From assembly GCA_021292165.1 (NCBI GenBank), contig CM037883.1, forward strand, positions 8,038,934 to 8,102,933: a DNA stretch of 64,000 nucleotides, written 5' to 3'. Below are positions 43,980 to 55,347 of this stretch, piece by piece (within the stretch, counting starts at the first letter, position 1; every line of letters begins with the position of its first letter). Below the pieces are notes generated by a model, which was not told where the DNA came from, did not search any database, and worked only from the letters and a program-made list of their open reading frames with translations. The stretch comes from Shinisaurus crocodilurus (Eukaryota > Chordata > Lepidosauria > Squamata > Shinisauridae). The position numbers were made by a program, and so were the translations under genes.

Positions 43980-44303
43980 CAGGGGCGCAGAACCTCAGGC
44001 CCAAATCTGGCCCTCTGAGGTTGGACAGATGGCCACAGCCTTTCCCCTGGCCATATCCCTTTCCCTCAATGACCAATCATTTCATGGTTTCCTGGCTTTT
44101 GTGCAGTCCCTCCCCCCCATTCTAAAAGTTGAAGTGCCTCTCCTAAGACTGAATCACTGGCGGTAATAGCTTTAAGCTAAAATACGTGCTGCTATTTTGG
44201 CCTCACCCCTTTTGCCTTCAGCTGCAACCAACGGAATGTGGCTCCCAAGAGCTTCTCCAAAATGGACTTTGGCCCTTGGGCTAAAAGAGGTTCAACACCC
44301 CTG
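43980..44303 (+). mobile_element. hAT non-autonomous element (CAGGGGT family), full length
   Basis: A 324-bp element with ends CAGGGGCGCAGAACCT and AGGTTCAACACCCCTG. The flanks TACTCAGC (43972-43979) and TACTAAGC (44304-44311) match at 7 of 8. It is the reference copy for fragments at 7562, 16815, 30851, 31709, 43070 and 49958. Confidence 0.88.
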
Positions 44304-44361
44304 TACTAAGCTGTTTTGGCTGAAAGACCAAAGTAATGTGTCTATTGTAATGTAGGCCAAT

Positions 44362-44690
44362 ACGGCCAGCTCTGGCTCCAGGTTTTTGAGGATGTTTGGG
44401 CAAAACACCTTCAGTGGGCCCCCTCCTTCAGTGAGTCTACCTTCTCACCACCATAGTCACCAGCTGCTATTGTTCCTTATCCCCTTTCTCATCATTGTTA
44501 CCACTTGCTTGCTTGACAGGCAGCGTAAGTAGGCAGTGGCATCTACTGCTCTTCCTTCTCACCCCCTCCATTGTTTGGGCCAGAACGAGAGGCAGGTGAA
44601 CAAGCAGGTTGCATCGGTGAAGTGAAGGAGCAACAACAGGGGGATCTTGTCAGTTGTTGGAGACCATGTGAATTTGTACCCCTGTTCTAA
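44362..44690 (+). repeat. Dispersed repeat shared with 21056-21420
   Basis: Shared blocks 'ggctccaggtttttgaggat', 'cagtgagtctaccttctcac', 'caccagctgctattgttcc' and 'gtaggcagtggcatctactg'. Class unknown. Ends near the LTR-like block. Confidence 0.65.
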
Positions 44691-45318
44691 TGTTTAGTTA
44701 GGCTTGACTAGAGAATCTTGCATTCTTGTTTTCTGCTTTCTTGCCTTTCTGTAAGAAGCTGCTTGCTAAAGTTGCAAAGAAATTTGAATTGAAATGTAAG
44801 AGAGAGAAAAGTAAAGTTGCAGGCAGCTTTGTTTACAGCTGCGGGTTGAAGGGGGAGAGAGAGGTTTCTGATAAGAGAAAGGCAAAAGGAATGTGTGTGT
44901 GTACTGTAAGTAAAGCGAAAGGCGGAGGCAAGGGGGAAGGGGTGTGTGTGCGAGCGTCAGACTGATGCGTGTACTTTCCAAAGAACAGACAAGGACAAGA
45001 TAGAGTTGTACTGATAGAAAAGAACAGAAGGAAATGTATGTACCAGGAAGGACAGAGGAAGTCGTTGAATGTATGTGAAAGAGGTCATGATAAGGAGAAT
45101 GTTTTTCTATGCAACTGTATGTAATGTAATGTATGTGATGCAAACCTGTATCTGATCCCATGCTGCATAAAAGATCCAGGAAGAACTTGAAACGGGGCTC
45201 TTGATTTGAGTTCCAGACTCCTAGAGGCTACTTGAGGCCTCAAATAAATCTGGTTTCCCTTCTCCACCTCGGTGTGTTTATTGGGCAGGGCACACTTGAG
45301 GCACGAATCACACTTTGC
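44691..45318 (+). mobile_element. Retrovirus-type LTR remnant, tentative
   Basis: In order: a purine-rich U3-like stretch, TATA-like 'gctgcataaaagatcc' (about 45163-45178), and about 70 bases later the polyadenylation signal in 'cctcaaataaatctgg' followed by a T/G-rich stretch ('cggtgtgtttattgg') and an end at 'cacgaatcaca'. This spacing is typical of a short retroviral R region. The 5' edge and target duplication are not fixed, and no internal viral genes follow. Confidence 0.55.
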
Positions 45319-46189
45319 CGGAGAGGCACTGTTTTTTAGTGCCGGCAACAGGCCCCTGCTAGCATGCAGGCCCTCGGCAGGTGCCCAAAGATACCTACCC
45401 TTGATGGTGGCCCTGAACATAGCACAGCAGGTGGACCATTATTTCTGGACTGTCACCACTTGCCTGACTTACCTTACTGTAGGCCCTAAGTTGTGGCCTG
45501 ACACATCAACATAGGCTAATGACATCATCCACATCTGTTGGTGTGCTAAGCCTAGCCTAGCCTAGCCTAGCAGGTTTTTGTTGCCATTTCTATCCCCACA
45601 GTATCACCTCCCCAATCCCAATGACTCTGTTCCAGTCTCCCATAACAGATGTTACAGGACACCACTAAGCCAATTCCATTGCTGGTCAATGTCCAAGAGC
45701 CTTTGCTGCTGACATGGCAAAGTGCCAACCCACTTTGAAAAATCAGGATTTCTTTGGAACGTTAAGCAAACGCTGTGTGCCCTCATTCCATCAATATAAC
45801 ATTCAGCTCCCTTTCAAGGTTGGGCATAGCTACATATATTTTGGCTCCCCTCATTTTCTTTCTGTAGAGATGTGTGAAAACTCTCTGAGTAATGATTGCT
45901 AACCTTTTTGAAAGTCTAACTTTTCACAAAATTCCTACATCTATTTTGCCTATGTAGACACATTTTCCTAAACTTTATAGGTGAAATTTGGTTGAAGCTT
46001 ATATGTGACCCTCTGGAAAAATAAACATTAAAAATATATATACTGGTATTTCCATTTTTCTCAAAATTTGTATGGGTCTTTTGTTCAAGGAAAACCCTCC
46101 AGAGGCTGCCTGAAATTTCATTTTGTTAAAATTTGGTAGTGATTCTAATTTTCAGTTGAAAAATGGGACATATTAATTCAGTCTTTGTA
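45319..46189. other. Unassigned sequence with (CCTAG)4
   Basis: A pentamer run at 45551-45570. The rest shows no family signature. Confidence 0.5.
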
Positions 46190-46690
46190 ACCCTAGAACT
46201 TCTCTCGATGTTAATGCCCTTTTAAGGCCGTTAAGTCCTTGTTGATATTCTTCACACACCTGACTCAGTTGCTTCTGCATGAATGCATAAAAATTAAAAG
46301 TTGGTGTCCTGGAACTTTGGGGACTTCTAACTGCCATGGTCTCTCCACGAAACTATTGCCTTATGAATAATACACTTAGCCTGGAAAGAATAGTTTCAAA
46401 ACATGATTGATTTTGCAATGGATTGGTGAGCAAGTGTAAGATTTACATGAAAAATGATGGCGCCAAGTGTTTTCATGAAACATTATTCCGTATGCCATCA
46501 TAATTTAATTAAAGCAAGTTGATTTTTGTAACGCATTCGCTATGCCTTTTTTGTGCTCAGTTTTATGTGGTCATCACTCACCTGCACCATCTTTAATCAG
46601 GAAAAAACGGAACAGCTTTGTTAGACAGCCATTGTGTTATGCATGATCCACTGAGAGAGTGACTTCATGCTCACTCCTTGCACCAGTTGC
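46190..46690. other. Repeat-free interval, possible conserved non-coding DNA
   Basis: No SINE, LINE or microsatellite. AT-rich with 'ccatcataatttaattaaag', 'caagttgatttttgtaacg' and 'aaaacatgattgattttgca'. No frame is coherent. Constraint is a guess from the absence of decay and repeat content. Confidence 0.3.
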
Positions 46691-47195
46691 TTAATCTTCC
46701 TTTCATTTTTTTTTTTTTTTAAAGAGAGGTATGAGAGGAGATGAATAAAGCTGTCAATGAAGAGTAGGGAACATGTCAGTAATATTCATAACTTTTTCAG
46801 CTTGCAAGATGAAGTTCTTTTAAAGTCTTGCCATCACCAGAGACAAAGAGGATAACTCATGATAGTGCCAGAACCAGGTGGGCATTGTAGGTGCCTCTGT
46901 CTGGAAGCAGATCTTGGGTGGTTGTTCTCTCCAGCTCGGGTTTATTGCAATGAGTTTGTGGAGATGTAGGTAGGAATGCAGCAGGCAGGAGGCACCACAG
47001 GCCTGGTGTCCGCACTGGGCATACCTGGGCAAGTGCTGGTGCTCATGCACCCCAGCACAGCCCACCTGTACTGATTCCTACTCTGCCTGCTCTTCCATGC
47101 TTCACTGTCACCAATTGGCCCTCCTGACATCACTGCTGTCATTAACCATGCCTGCCAGTTAATGGCTTGCCTGGTGGTGATGGTACATGGGGAAG
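46691..47195. other. Unassigned sequence with a T-run
   Basis: Poly-T at about 46707-46720, otherwise ordinary. Confidence 0.4.
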
Positions 47196-47392
47196 AGCAG
47201 TGGTTCAGTGGCAGAGCACCTGCTTTGCATGTAGAAGGTCCCAAGTTCAATCCCAGGCATCTCCTGGTAGGGCTGGAAAAATTCCTGCTTGAAAGCCTGG
47301 AGAGTCACTGCCAGTCAGTGTCAACAATACTGGTCTAGATAGACCAATGATCTGACTCAGCAACATAGGAAACTGCCTTATACTATGTTCCC
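47196..47392 (+). mobile_element. tRNA-Ala-like SINE, near full length
   Basis: Head 'gtggttcagtggcagagcac' and 'tgctttgcatgtagaaggtc', B box 'aagttcaatcccaggcatct', body 'cctggagagtcactgccagt', and tail 'tctgactcagcaacatagga' to 'actatgttc'. Best copy of this SINE in the window. Confidence 0.9.
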
Positions 47393-47842
47393 AGTGCACT
47401 CTTTTTTATGGGAGTCAACCACCTGATCAGTCCTGATTGATGCTACCGCCATGCCAAACTTCCCATCATGCAATGCCTGGGAGCATCCCTGCACAGCCAT
47501 GTCAGACATTCCTGGGCATTGCATTATGGATGCATTATGGTGCCCTCCCTTTTCTTCACATCTCTGGAGGTCTACAGAAGATGGAACAGGCTTCATCTTG
47601 TGACTCCAGAAGGCAGGACTAGAAGAAATAGGTAGAAATTGCAAGGAGGCAGATTTTTTTGGGGGGGAAAACTTACTAATCATAAGAGATGTTCTACAGT
47701 GGAATAGGTTGCCCCAGGAGGTGGTGGTCTCTCATTCATTCAAGGTACTTAAGGAGAGGCTGGATGGCTATCAGTCATCAGAAATGCTGTAGTTCTAAGA
47801 TTTTTCCATTAAGCTGGGGGCTAAACTAGATGGCATCTAAGG

Positions 47843-48985
47843 GCACAGTCCTATGCATGTTTAGACAGCTCTACCTCTCTTTTTCATCAAACTCAGGTGA
47901 GGCAGTGACTGTTTTGAATCAGTCTGGGCCTGGTAATGGACTGGATGAGGGCCAATAAACTGAAACTCAATCCAGACAAGACGGAAGTGCTGTTTATGGG
48001 CGGATCATCTGTCCGGAGGGAGGATACTCAACCTGCCCTGGACAGGGTTGCACTCCCCCTAAAGGACAGGGTTCGTAGTTTGGGGGTGCTCCTAGACTCC
48101 AAACTGTCGCTGGAGTCACAAGTGGACTCTGTGACAAGGAGCGCCTTTTATCAGCTTAGGCTAATTTACCAAACTACGACCCTATCTGGACAGGCAGAAG
48201 CCTAGCAACGGTGATTCATGCTCTGGTAACCTCTCGTTTGGACTATTGTAACGTGCTCTACATGGGGCTGCCTTTGAAAATGGTCCGGAGACTTCAATTG
48301 GTTCAAAATAGAGCAGCGAGGCTGCTAACGGGGACTGGCTGACAAAAACACATTACACCAGTCCTCTATGAACTACATTGGTTATCGATTGAAGTCTGGG
48401 CCCAATTCAAAGTGCTAACATTGACATTTAAAGCCCTAAACGGTTTGGGGCCAGGTTATCTGAAGGAACGCCTCGTCCCATACATGCCTACCCCAACCCT
48501 GAGATCCTCCTCGGAGGTCCTCCTCAGATAGCCCCCTCCAAAAGAGGCTAGGAGGGTGGCTACTAGGGGCAGGGCCTTCTCAGTTGTGGCACCCCATAAT
48601 CAACTTTCCGAGGAGGTGCGCCTGGCGCCTACTCTTTATTCCTTCAGGCGCCAGGTGAAGACCTTTTTATTTACCCAATATTTTAATGGTTAGATTTTTA
48701 TTCCCATTTTTATTATCACTGCTGTACCTCCGGTCTGATTCATCTGGCTGCTTTGTTTTATTGTTTTGTATTATATTGTATTTCTATTTCTATTTTAATG
48801 ATATTTTTGGTTTTAAGATTGTTTTTATCCTGTTTTTCTTGTAAACCGCCCAGGGAGCCTTTGGGCTGATGGGTGGTAAATAAATAAATTAAATATTAAA
48901 TAAATAAATAAATAAATAATAGACAGAAAAAAGACCTACAACTCCCAGCCAGCCTTTTTTCTGTCTAAACATGCATAGGTTTGCA
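47843..48985. mobile_element. Palindromic MITE split by an L2 insertion
   Basis: The left arm 'cctatgcatgtttagacag' (to 47868) and the right part (48927-48985, 'aaaaaagacctacaactccc' to 'ctgtctaaacatgcatagg') join into one foldback element once the L2 piece is removed. The same family is at 53151-53650. Confidence 0.85.
47869..48919 (+). pseudogene. L2-clade LINE 3' fragment with 7-bp target duplication
   Basis: A first frame (47936-48205) carries WMRANKLKLNPDKTEVLFMG and PLKDRVRSLGVLLDSKLSLE. A frameshift near 48200 moves the continuing C-terminus (ALVTSRLDYCN, FKVLTLTFKALNGLGPGYL, AFSVVAP) into other frames, with further in-frame stops. The 3' untranslated region ends in TAAA repeats. TAGACAG flanks both sides (47862-47868, 48920-48926), showing insertion into the MITE. 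Only the part after the RT catalytic core is present. Confidence 0.9.
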
Positions 48986-48989
48986 CCTT

Positions 48990-49651
48990 AAGGTGCCTTC
49001 TAACTCTGAAATACTATGATTCTACGATAGAAAGTTTTCTGATAGTTTTTCTGGGTGGGAATTTAATTATAACCATATCTTGAGGCTGGTTTTCATATCC
49101 AAAAGCAATGTGAGTTAACTTTCCCCTGTCTGCCCAACAGACAGCTCCTCTCTCCATAAGGCAAAAGAAGGCGATAGTTTCCAAATATGGGCAGGGATGT
49201 TCTTTAAGGAGTTTTGCTTCTGCATCTGTCCGGAGGCTTAAAAGACTTTTCAGAACAGAAGAGCTTTTAAGCCCATAAGCCTAATTGACATGTTATGTAG
49301 CTTTAATAAATTTGAATGCTGGGAGCAAGTAACTAAATTTGGAATATACTTTGACTGCTAATCAACATTAAGAGAGAGAGAGAGAGAGAGAGAGAGGTTA
49401 TCTAGTCATGCTCTGGCTAAAGTTCAATGCTGCAAGGCCTGTATTTACTCATGTGACTATTTGGCAGAAACATACTGATAAAAGTTGTAACTTATCATAA
49501 ACATGTAAATAACTATGGCTTGTATTCTTGGCCTGTACATCTTTGTGCCATCAGCGTGATCATTTGTGACATGTCATTACAGTGCTGTCTAATTTGGAGA
49601 CCTCTGAATCCTGAACTGGAAGGCTTTCAGAATTATCTAAGCTTCATTAAA

Positions 49652-49698
<47 letters not shown>

Positions 49699-49832
49699 TA
49701 GGGAAAACACACACACTATTGTCTATCTTGCAACCTTTACACACACACACACACACACACACACGTAAATCTGTCAGTGTTGGTTTCTCTCATTTTTCCT
49801 CATTTTTACAGTCTTAAATTCAGTTCAGTTTG
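48990..49832. other. Unassigned sequence with three microsatellites
   Basis: (AG)12 at 49373-49396, (AAT)15 at 49650-49695 and (CA)12 at 49740-49764. Confidence 0.6.
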
Positions 49833-49900
49833 GACGTAGAAGGTCCCAGGTTTGATCTTCAGATCTCCAGCTAAAAGGAAAAGGATCAGGTGGCAGGCTG
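49833..49900 (+). mobile_element. tRNA-Ala-like SINE fragment
   Basis: 'gacgtagaaggtcccaggtt' and 'tgatcttcagatctccagc' match the anticodon-arm to B-box part. The head and tail are degraded. Confidence 0.6.
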
Positions 49901-49957
49901 TGGGAAAGCCCTTTCCCTGCTGAGACTTGGGAGTGTGGCTACCCATCACTATAAGAC

Positions 49958-50299
49958 CAGGGGTGTTTGAACCTCTTTCAGCCCAAGGGCTAAATTCAAT
50001 TTCAGAGAAGCTCTCGGGGGCTGTACGGTACCCCAGTGGTGGATGGGGCGGAAGGCAAAAGGAGTGGGGACAAAAATACAAAAAATGCCAGCATGTTGTA
50101 GCTTAAGGCTCTTCTTACTGCCAGTAACTAAGCCTTAAAAGGCACATGTCAGTCATTCAGAATGTGTGTGTGGGGGGGAGAAGCTGCACAAAAGCTGGGA
50201 AACCACTCAATGATTGGTGGTTGGGGGAAAGGGGGCATGTCCATCTAGGGAATCTTGGAGGTCCAGATTTGGCGCTCTGGGCCCGAGGTTGCCCACCTG
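49958..50299 (-). mobile_element. hAT-like element (CAGGGGT family), full length
   Basis: Ends CAGGGGTGTTTGAACCTC and GAGGTTGCCCACCTG are roughly complementary. Interior blocks 'caaaaggagtggggacaaaa' and 'ccactcaatgattggtggtt' are the reverse of those in 43980-44303. No clean target duplication is left. Confidence 0.78.
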
Positions 50300-50877
50300 A
50301 CCTTGATATTAGCTCGGGAGAGACAGCAGCTGAAGGGGAGGGACATGGAGGCAAGGATAAACGGGTAAAATATGCAGTGATTTCAGTTACACATAAACTT
50401 TAGATGAAATACACAGAGAGATCCATTGCTTCTGTTATATAATAGAAACACTCTGGTTGTGCTCTCTCTCTCTGTGTGTGTGTGTGTGTGGTTTTTTGTT
50501 TTGTTTTTTACTATCAGTTGCCAGCGGATCCTTTCCATGCATTCTCTGCGCCCTGGGTCCCTGATGCTGCAGTGACTTCTCATGTTCAAGCCAACGTGAG
50601 TAGGACTCCCTGGCAGACCTTGCTGCTCAACACAGCAAGTCTGGGGATCTCACGGGGGGGGGGGCAGGGCTGGCTGGCACACAAGGAGATATTGGGCAGC
50701 TGGGCCAGCATGCACGGCCCCATTCCTGACCCCCTGTTGTAGCCCTCAAGAGTTCCAGAGGATGCATGAAGAGGGGTTATGTCTGCCCATAGCTCCATGG
50801 ATCTGGACATTTCCTGGACAGGGAAGAGGTAAAAATTCTAAAGATGTTGTGCAACAGGAAGCACGAGACATTTTATT
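50300..50877. other. Unassigned sequence with (TC)n(TG)n
   Basis: Adjacent TC and TG runs at 50462-50490, otherwise ordinary. Confidence 0.45.
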
Positions 50878-51345
50878 TATTCATTCAAAATTATTTTTAG
50901 GCTGCCTTTAAGGATAAAATCCTCTCAGAATTAAACACACACACACACACACACACGTATTGTGTACACAAATACACAATAAAATACTATAAAACACAAT
51001 AAAAGGAGATTACACCAATAAAACCTGCAGTCCACAGATTATGGGAAGGCCAGTGAAAACAGGTGGGTATTCAGAGTCTTCCTGAAGATCTGCAAAGAAG
51101 GGGACTGACAAACTGCTGAAGGAGGCTGATTCCAGCGGTGTGGGGCTATCACTGAAAAGGCCCTCTTCCTTGCAGTCACCAGCCTAAACAGACTTGGTGG
51201 CAGACAAGTGAGAAGGGCCTTTGTTGATAACCTCAAAGTGCGGGGAGGCTGAAACAGGAGAAGGCAGTCCTTCAAGTAACTTGGGCCCAGTCCATTGAAG
51301 GCTTTGCACTTCCTCCATCCTCCATGATCCTGTCAAGTCAGAAGC
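50878..51345 (-). pseudogene. L2-clade LINE C-terminal and 3' fragment
   Basis: The minus strand encodes a worn SLQWTGPKLLEGL-type motif near 51290 and an RAFSVIAP motif near 51150, then the untranslated end at 'ttttaggctgcctttaagga'. A (CA)n run (50934-50957) lies within the untranslated part. Same subfamily as 38692. Confidence 0.7.
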
Positions 51346-51847
51346 TGCTGTAGTTAATCTGGCTTTGTTTTTGCCTTCTCTCGGCCATCCAAAAACATTC
51401 CTCTGGTCAACAAGACCGTCTTTAAAAAGTTGAGCTTTGATCGGACATGGAGCCTTGAGCCTCTCCGTAAAATGAGGCTTTTGCACTGTGCGTGCTCTAC
51501 CCATGCTGAGTGAACCATACACTTTAATAAAATATTTACATAGTATGGTAAATACACAATATATAATTGATTAGAAAAATTCCCTAAGTCATCTCTAAAA
51601 ATGCACACATTGTATAGCTGCATAAATATTCCAAATGACGAATGTATAAATATTTCAAGGGCCATATAAATGTTTAAAGTGTGGAGGAACAGTGGGCCAT
51701 GAACCGTCCTTGTTTGTACCAACAGAGATATAGAAGTGTATGACAAAGGGATAAAAGCTCCGTTTGGCACACACACACACACACACACACACATATGGGG
51801 TTGGACCTGATTCAGAGGTGATTGAGTAAACGGGATGACTTCCAATA
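51346..51847. other. Unassigned sequence with (CA)n
   Basis: (CA)13 at 51769-51793. No other recognisable feature. Confidence 0.5.
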
Positions 51848-52085
51848 CAGGCAGTCCCCAGGTTACTGAACAAGTTCCGTTCTTAACAATGTATTTAAGT
51901 CGAATTTGTATCTAAGTCGGAACAGCAGTAGCGTTCTATATGTTAAAATCAGCATTTACGCAAATTGCATAGTATACTACGCTATGTACTCTCTACGTAA
52001 ACGACGTAGCGCCGGGGAACCCAGAAGTCCGCTCTTAAGTATGGGTTGTCTGTAAGTCGGATGTTCTTAACTCGGGGACTGCCTG
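51848..52085. mobile_element. pogo/Tigger-like MITE, 238 bp, CAGGCAGTCCCC ends
   Basis: Ends CAGGCAGTCCCCAGGTTACT and 'aactcggggactgcctg' are complementary, flanked by TA (51846-51847, 52086-52087). 'ttaagtcgaatttgtatcta' on the left faces 'gtctgtaagtcggatgttct' on the right. No coding. Confidence 0.88.
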
Positions 52086-52346
52086 TACTTACACTGAAAA
52101 AAAGATCACTCAAGAGCTGAAAACTGCACTCTCTAGGGTGCATTTGTTAAAAGTGTTTCAAATGGATGCTTTAAAATTTTCCCCCTATTTGCATAGCTTT
52201 GATTTATTGACCCTTCTAATGTGTGCTCAAATGTTAACATTTCTGGAGTCTTTGATATGACACTTCCATAAATGTCGGCTGCAGGAGGGGCCGTGCGTCC
52301 CCAGAAGGAATGCCTGCAGGCTGTGCTGGTGATATGCCAGAAGATT

Positions 52347-52503
52347 TCATAGAGTTCATAGAGTTGGAAGGAAGCCTACGAGGCTATCGAGTCCAACCCC
52401 TGCTCAATGCAGGAAACTAGAGGAGGGGTCTCCCATCCAAGTAATAACCAGGCTTGACCCTGCTTAGCTTTCCATGCTCAGACAAGCTGAGCCAGCGTAA
52501 GCC
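52347..52503 (-). mobile_element. 5S-rRNA-derived SINE
   Basis: 'agttcatagagttggaagga' tail, 'tatcgagtccaacccctgct', and the 5S block 'gaccctgcttagctttccat' with 'cagacaagctgagccagcgt' in reverse. Well preserved. Confidence 0.88.
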
Positions 52504-52509
52504 AAGCTA

Positions 52510-52600
52510 ACCATCTGATCCTAAGTGTGTCTACTTGGAAGTAAGTCCTGTTGATTTTAATGGGACTTCCTCCCAGGAAAGTGTACATATGATCGTAGCC
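52510..52600. mobile_element. MITE fragment with 'caatGGGACTT'-type arm
   Basis: 'gtctacttggaagtaagtcc' and 'tgttgattttaatgggactt' form a partial foldback resembling the palindrome at 20985. Confidence 0.45.
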
Positions 52601-52798
52601 TACGTATATGCATTTTCTCTTTCTCTCCCTCCCCCCCCATCCCTGACCCATTTGTTTTGGTTTTGCAATCATTTAAATCAGACATCAGAGAACAAAGAAA
52701 CAAACCTGGGGCAGAGGAAAGAAAGAGAGATGAAAAGGGTAGCATAAAAATATCCTTTCTATTAGCTACCTTTACAGGGAAAATAATACAAAGATACA

Positions 52799-52870
52799 GG
52801 GAGGGACCATAACTCAGTGGGGAAGCACATACGTTGCATACCAAAAATCCTGGGTTTAATCCCTCATGAA
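52799..52870 (+). mobile_element. tRNA-Ala-like SINE, head fragment
   Basis: 'gaccataactcagtggggaa', 'gcacatacgttgcatacc' and 'cctgggtttaatccctcat' keep the A- and B-box regions. The body is not recognisable. Confidence 0.65.
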
Positions 52871-53150
52871 CAGGTGAAGGAAGAAGAAGGCTGGTGCAGG
52901 AATTACCCTCAGAACAGAACCCAGAAGTCGCCACTTGGCTAGAAACCTCTGTGTGAGAAGAACCCGAGCAGCCAGTCTGACCACCGTCCCATAACCTGAG
53001 GAGATCGCTCTGCCAAGGACTTCACTTCTGAACCCATAGCAGAGCCAAAGGCTCCCCTGCTGAAGCCAACACTTGAAGAGCAGGGTGTGCCCTGTTTAAG
53101 CACCAGCACTTGCAGCGTATGGGGAAAAAAATTAGGATAATTAATTTAGG
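52871..53150. other. Unassigned sequence
   Basis: Nothing recognised. Confidence 0.35.
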
Positions 53151-53650
53151 CTGCAATCCTATGCAAATTTAGACAGGAAAAAAAAGCCTGCAACTCCCAG
53201 CATGCCCCAGCCAGCAGAGCTGGCTGGGGCATGCTGGGGGTTGTATTTATTTATTTAATACATTTTTATACCGCTCAATAGCCGAAGCTCTCTGGGTGGT
53301 TTACAACAGTTAAAACCATAAAATACAATACAATATAAATATAAAATTTAAAACCACAGATTAAAAACAAACAGCAAAGCTAGCAGCAGCAGTTACAATA
53401 ACAGAGTTAAAACCATCTACAAGATTAAAATGATTAAGATTATTAAAATGATTAGAATGCCTGGGAGAATAGAAAGGTCTTCACCTGGCGCTGGAAAGAG
53501 TACAATGTAGGTGCCAGGGAAGCCTCTTTGGGGAACTCATTCCACAACCGGGGTGCCACAGCAGAAAAGGCCCTCCTCCTGGTAGCCACCTGGGCTACCA
53601 TGCTGGGAGTTGTAGGCCTTTTTTCCATCTAAACTTGCATAGGATTGTTC
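53151..53650. mobile_element. Palindromic MITE split by an L2 insertion (second case)
   Basis: Left arm 'ctgcaatcctatgcaaattt' with 'gcctgcaactcccagcatgc', an inner hairpin 'ccccagccagc'/'gctggctgggg', and right arm 'tgctgggagttgtaggcctt' with 'ctaaacttgcataggattg'. The right arm is interrupted by 53246-53598. Confidence 0.85.
53246..53598 (-). mobile_element. L2-type LINE 3' end with 16-bp target duplication
   Basis: On the minus strand it reads from 'gagtgttgcacc'-side codons ('cctttctgctgtggcaccc', 'cagcgccaggtgaagacctt') to the 3' end 'accgctcaatagccgaagct' reversed and TTTA repeats. CATGCTGGGGGTTGTA (53230-53245) and CATGCTGGGAGTTGTA (53599-53614) flank it, differing at one base. Confidence 0.87.
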
Positions 53651-55036
53651 CTTTCATTAACCAGATCCCCTGCTTACTAGGGACAGGCTCTTACTTCCAG
53701 TCTATTTTTGGCTTGGCTTCAGAGATGTGGTTTGCCTTGACGTTAGGATGCACTGAGTCAAATAGGCGACACAGTTGCTTTATAAATAGATGCTCATATA
53801 CCTACATTAAGCTTTAAAACATTTATTAAGAAAAAGCGACTATATTTAAGACAATTATAAAAAAGAAAATGGTACCAAGGCACTTGCTGACAAAGTTTAA
53901 AACAGGAAAAGAATACAATACAAAACATCATGTATACATTACCAACACAGCTTTCTGCTGTATTTCTGCTGGAAGTGACCCCACCTGGTATCTTCCCTTT
54001 TCTTTTATAGTTTTACACTTGAGCATGATATGTGATGTGATTGCTTCCTGTACTCTGGCTACAAACGGGTGGTCTAGGCTCCTCAAGGACCCCTCATCAA
54101 CTTAGGGTAACACCTGCTTGCTTATGGGTTGTTGTTTTTTTTAACACTGTTCTTTTTTTTCTCCCTTTTAAAAGAATGGATAAGGTAATGGAGATCCAGT
54201 GTGATCAAAGTTCACACTGAACTCAGGTAAGGCACCCAAAGAGCTCCTCAAGAAGATGGACTATTACACCTCTCAAAATATGGGCACACCAGATTCTTAA
54301 CTTGGGAAGCCCCATTAAGATGAAAGGGGTTTACTTCCAAGCTTGGAGGTCACGGTGCTTATCCCCACCCCAACACTTTTCTGTGGAAAAGAGAGCCACA
54401 AAGCAAGGTCTGTGTTCTTTTCTGGCCCCTGAAATAGATAGAATTGGATCTTCTACTCCAACTCAGCAAAATGCACTATATCCCTAAGTGCAACGCTCAG
54501 CAGAGAGAGAGAGAGAGGCACACATCCCACCATCTTGTTCGCTCTACAGTTCTACAGAAATTTCCTAACTTTTTCTCTGTGGTTTTACCCTGTCTGGGGC
54601 ATGAACTGTATGGGGCAAGAATTATTCCCATCATGTTCTCCACAGGTCATGCTGAACCAATAAGCTGCCAGTAATAAGTCAAGAGCAAACTTTGGTTCAG
54701 AAAACACTCCTTTTAGCTAGGCCTCTTTGGTATGTCTATATGACTGTTGCCTTAACTAAACTTCCTCGCATTGCGTTTAAAATTCTTCACAGCCTCAGCA
54801 TGGGGCAGAGCTAGGAGCATGGAACCTGACAGCAGGACTATTCAAATTCTCAGTTGACTCCAGGCCATTGCTGGAGCAACCTCTCTTCCGCTGCTTTTGG
54901 GTGTCTGTATCCAGCCTGAAATTGCTGTCCCTTTGGAGCTGTCTGTGCCGTGGTCCTGCTTCTTTGCCCAGATCCTTGCCCTGTTCTGTGCTTGGAGCAG
55001 AATAGGTGGCAAAAGGAGATGGGGAAGATCCCTGTG
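53651..55036. other. Unassigned sequence
   Basis: A short GA run at about 54500-54516. No gene or transposon recognised. Confidence 0.4.
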
Positions 55037-55133
55037 TGAGACCTTGGTCAGCTAGTGCCACTCAAAGTAGACAAGACAGGGGCAGATGGACCAATGGTCT
55101 GACTTTGTATAAAATAGCTTCAGATGAACAATT
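55037..55133 (+). mobile_element. tRNA-Ala-like SINE, 3' part
   Basis: 'gacaggggcagatggaccaa' and 'tggtctgactttgtataaaa' match the tail of the copy at 47196. Confidence 0.55.
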
Positions 55134-55200
55134 GTCTTAAAAGTTTGAGCACATGATTCTGAGTTGCAGGCCTAGCCAGTCAGAGTTATAGGAGTGTCAT

Positions 55201-55347
55201 AAGAAGAGTTGGAAGGGGCCTACAAGGCCATCGAGTCCAACCCCCTGCTCAATGCAGGAAACTAGAGGAGGGGTCTCCCATCCAAGTAATAACCAGGCCT
55301 GACCCTGCTTAGCTTCCCATGCTCAGACAAGCTGAGCCAGCGTAGGC
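55201..55347 (-). mobile_element. 5S-rRNA-derived SINE
   Basis: 'gagttggaaggggcctacaa', 'gccatcgagtccaaccccct' and 'gaccctgcttagcttcccat' identify tail and 5S block. It retains the 5S-like 'aagctaagcagggtcaggcc' on the minus strand. Confidence 0.88.
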
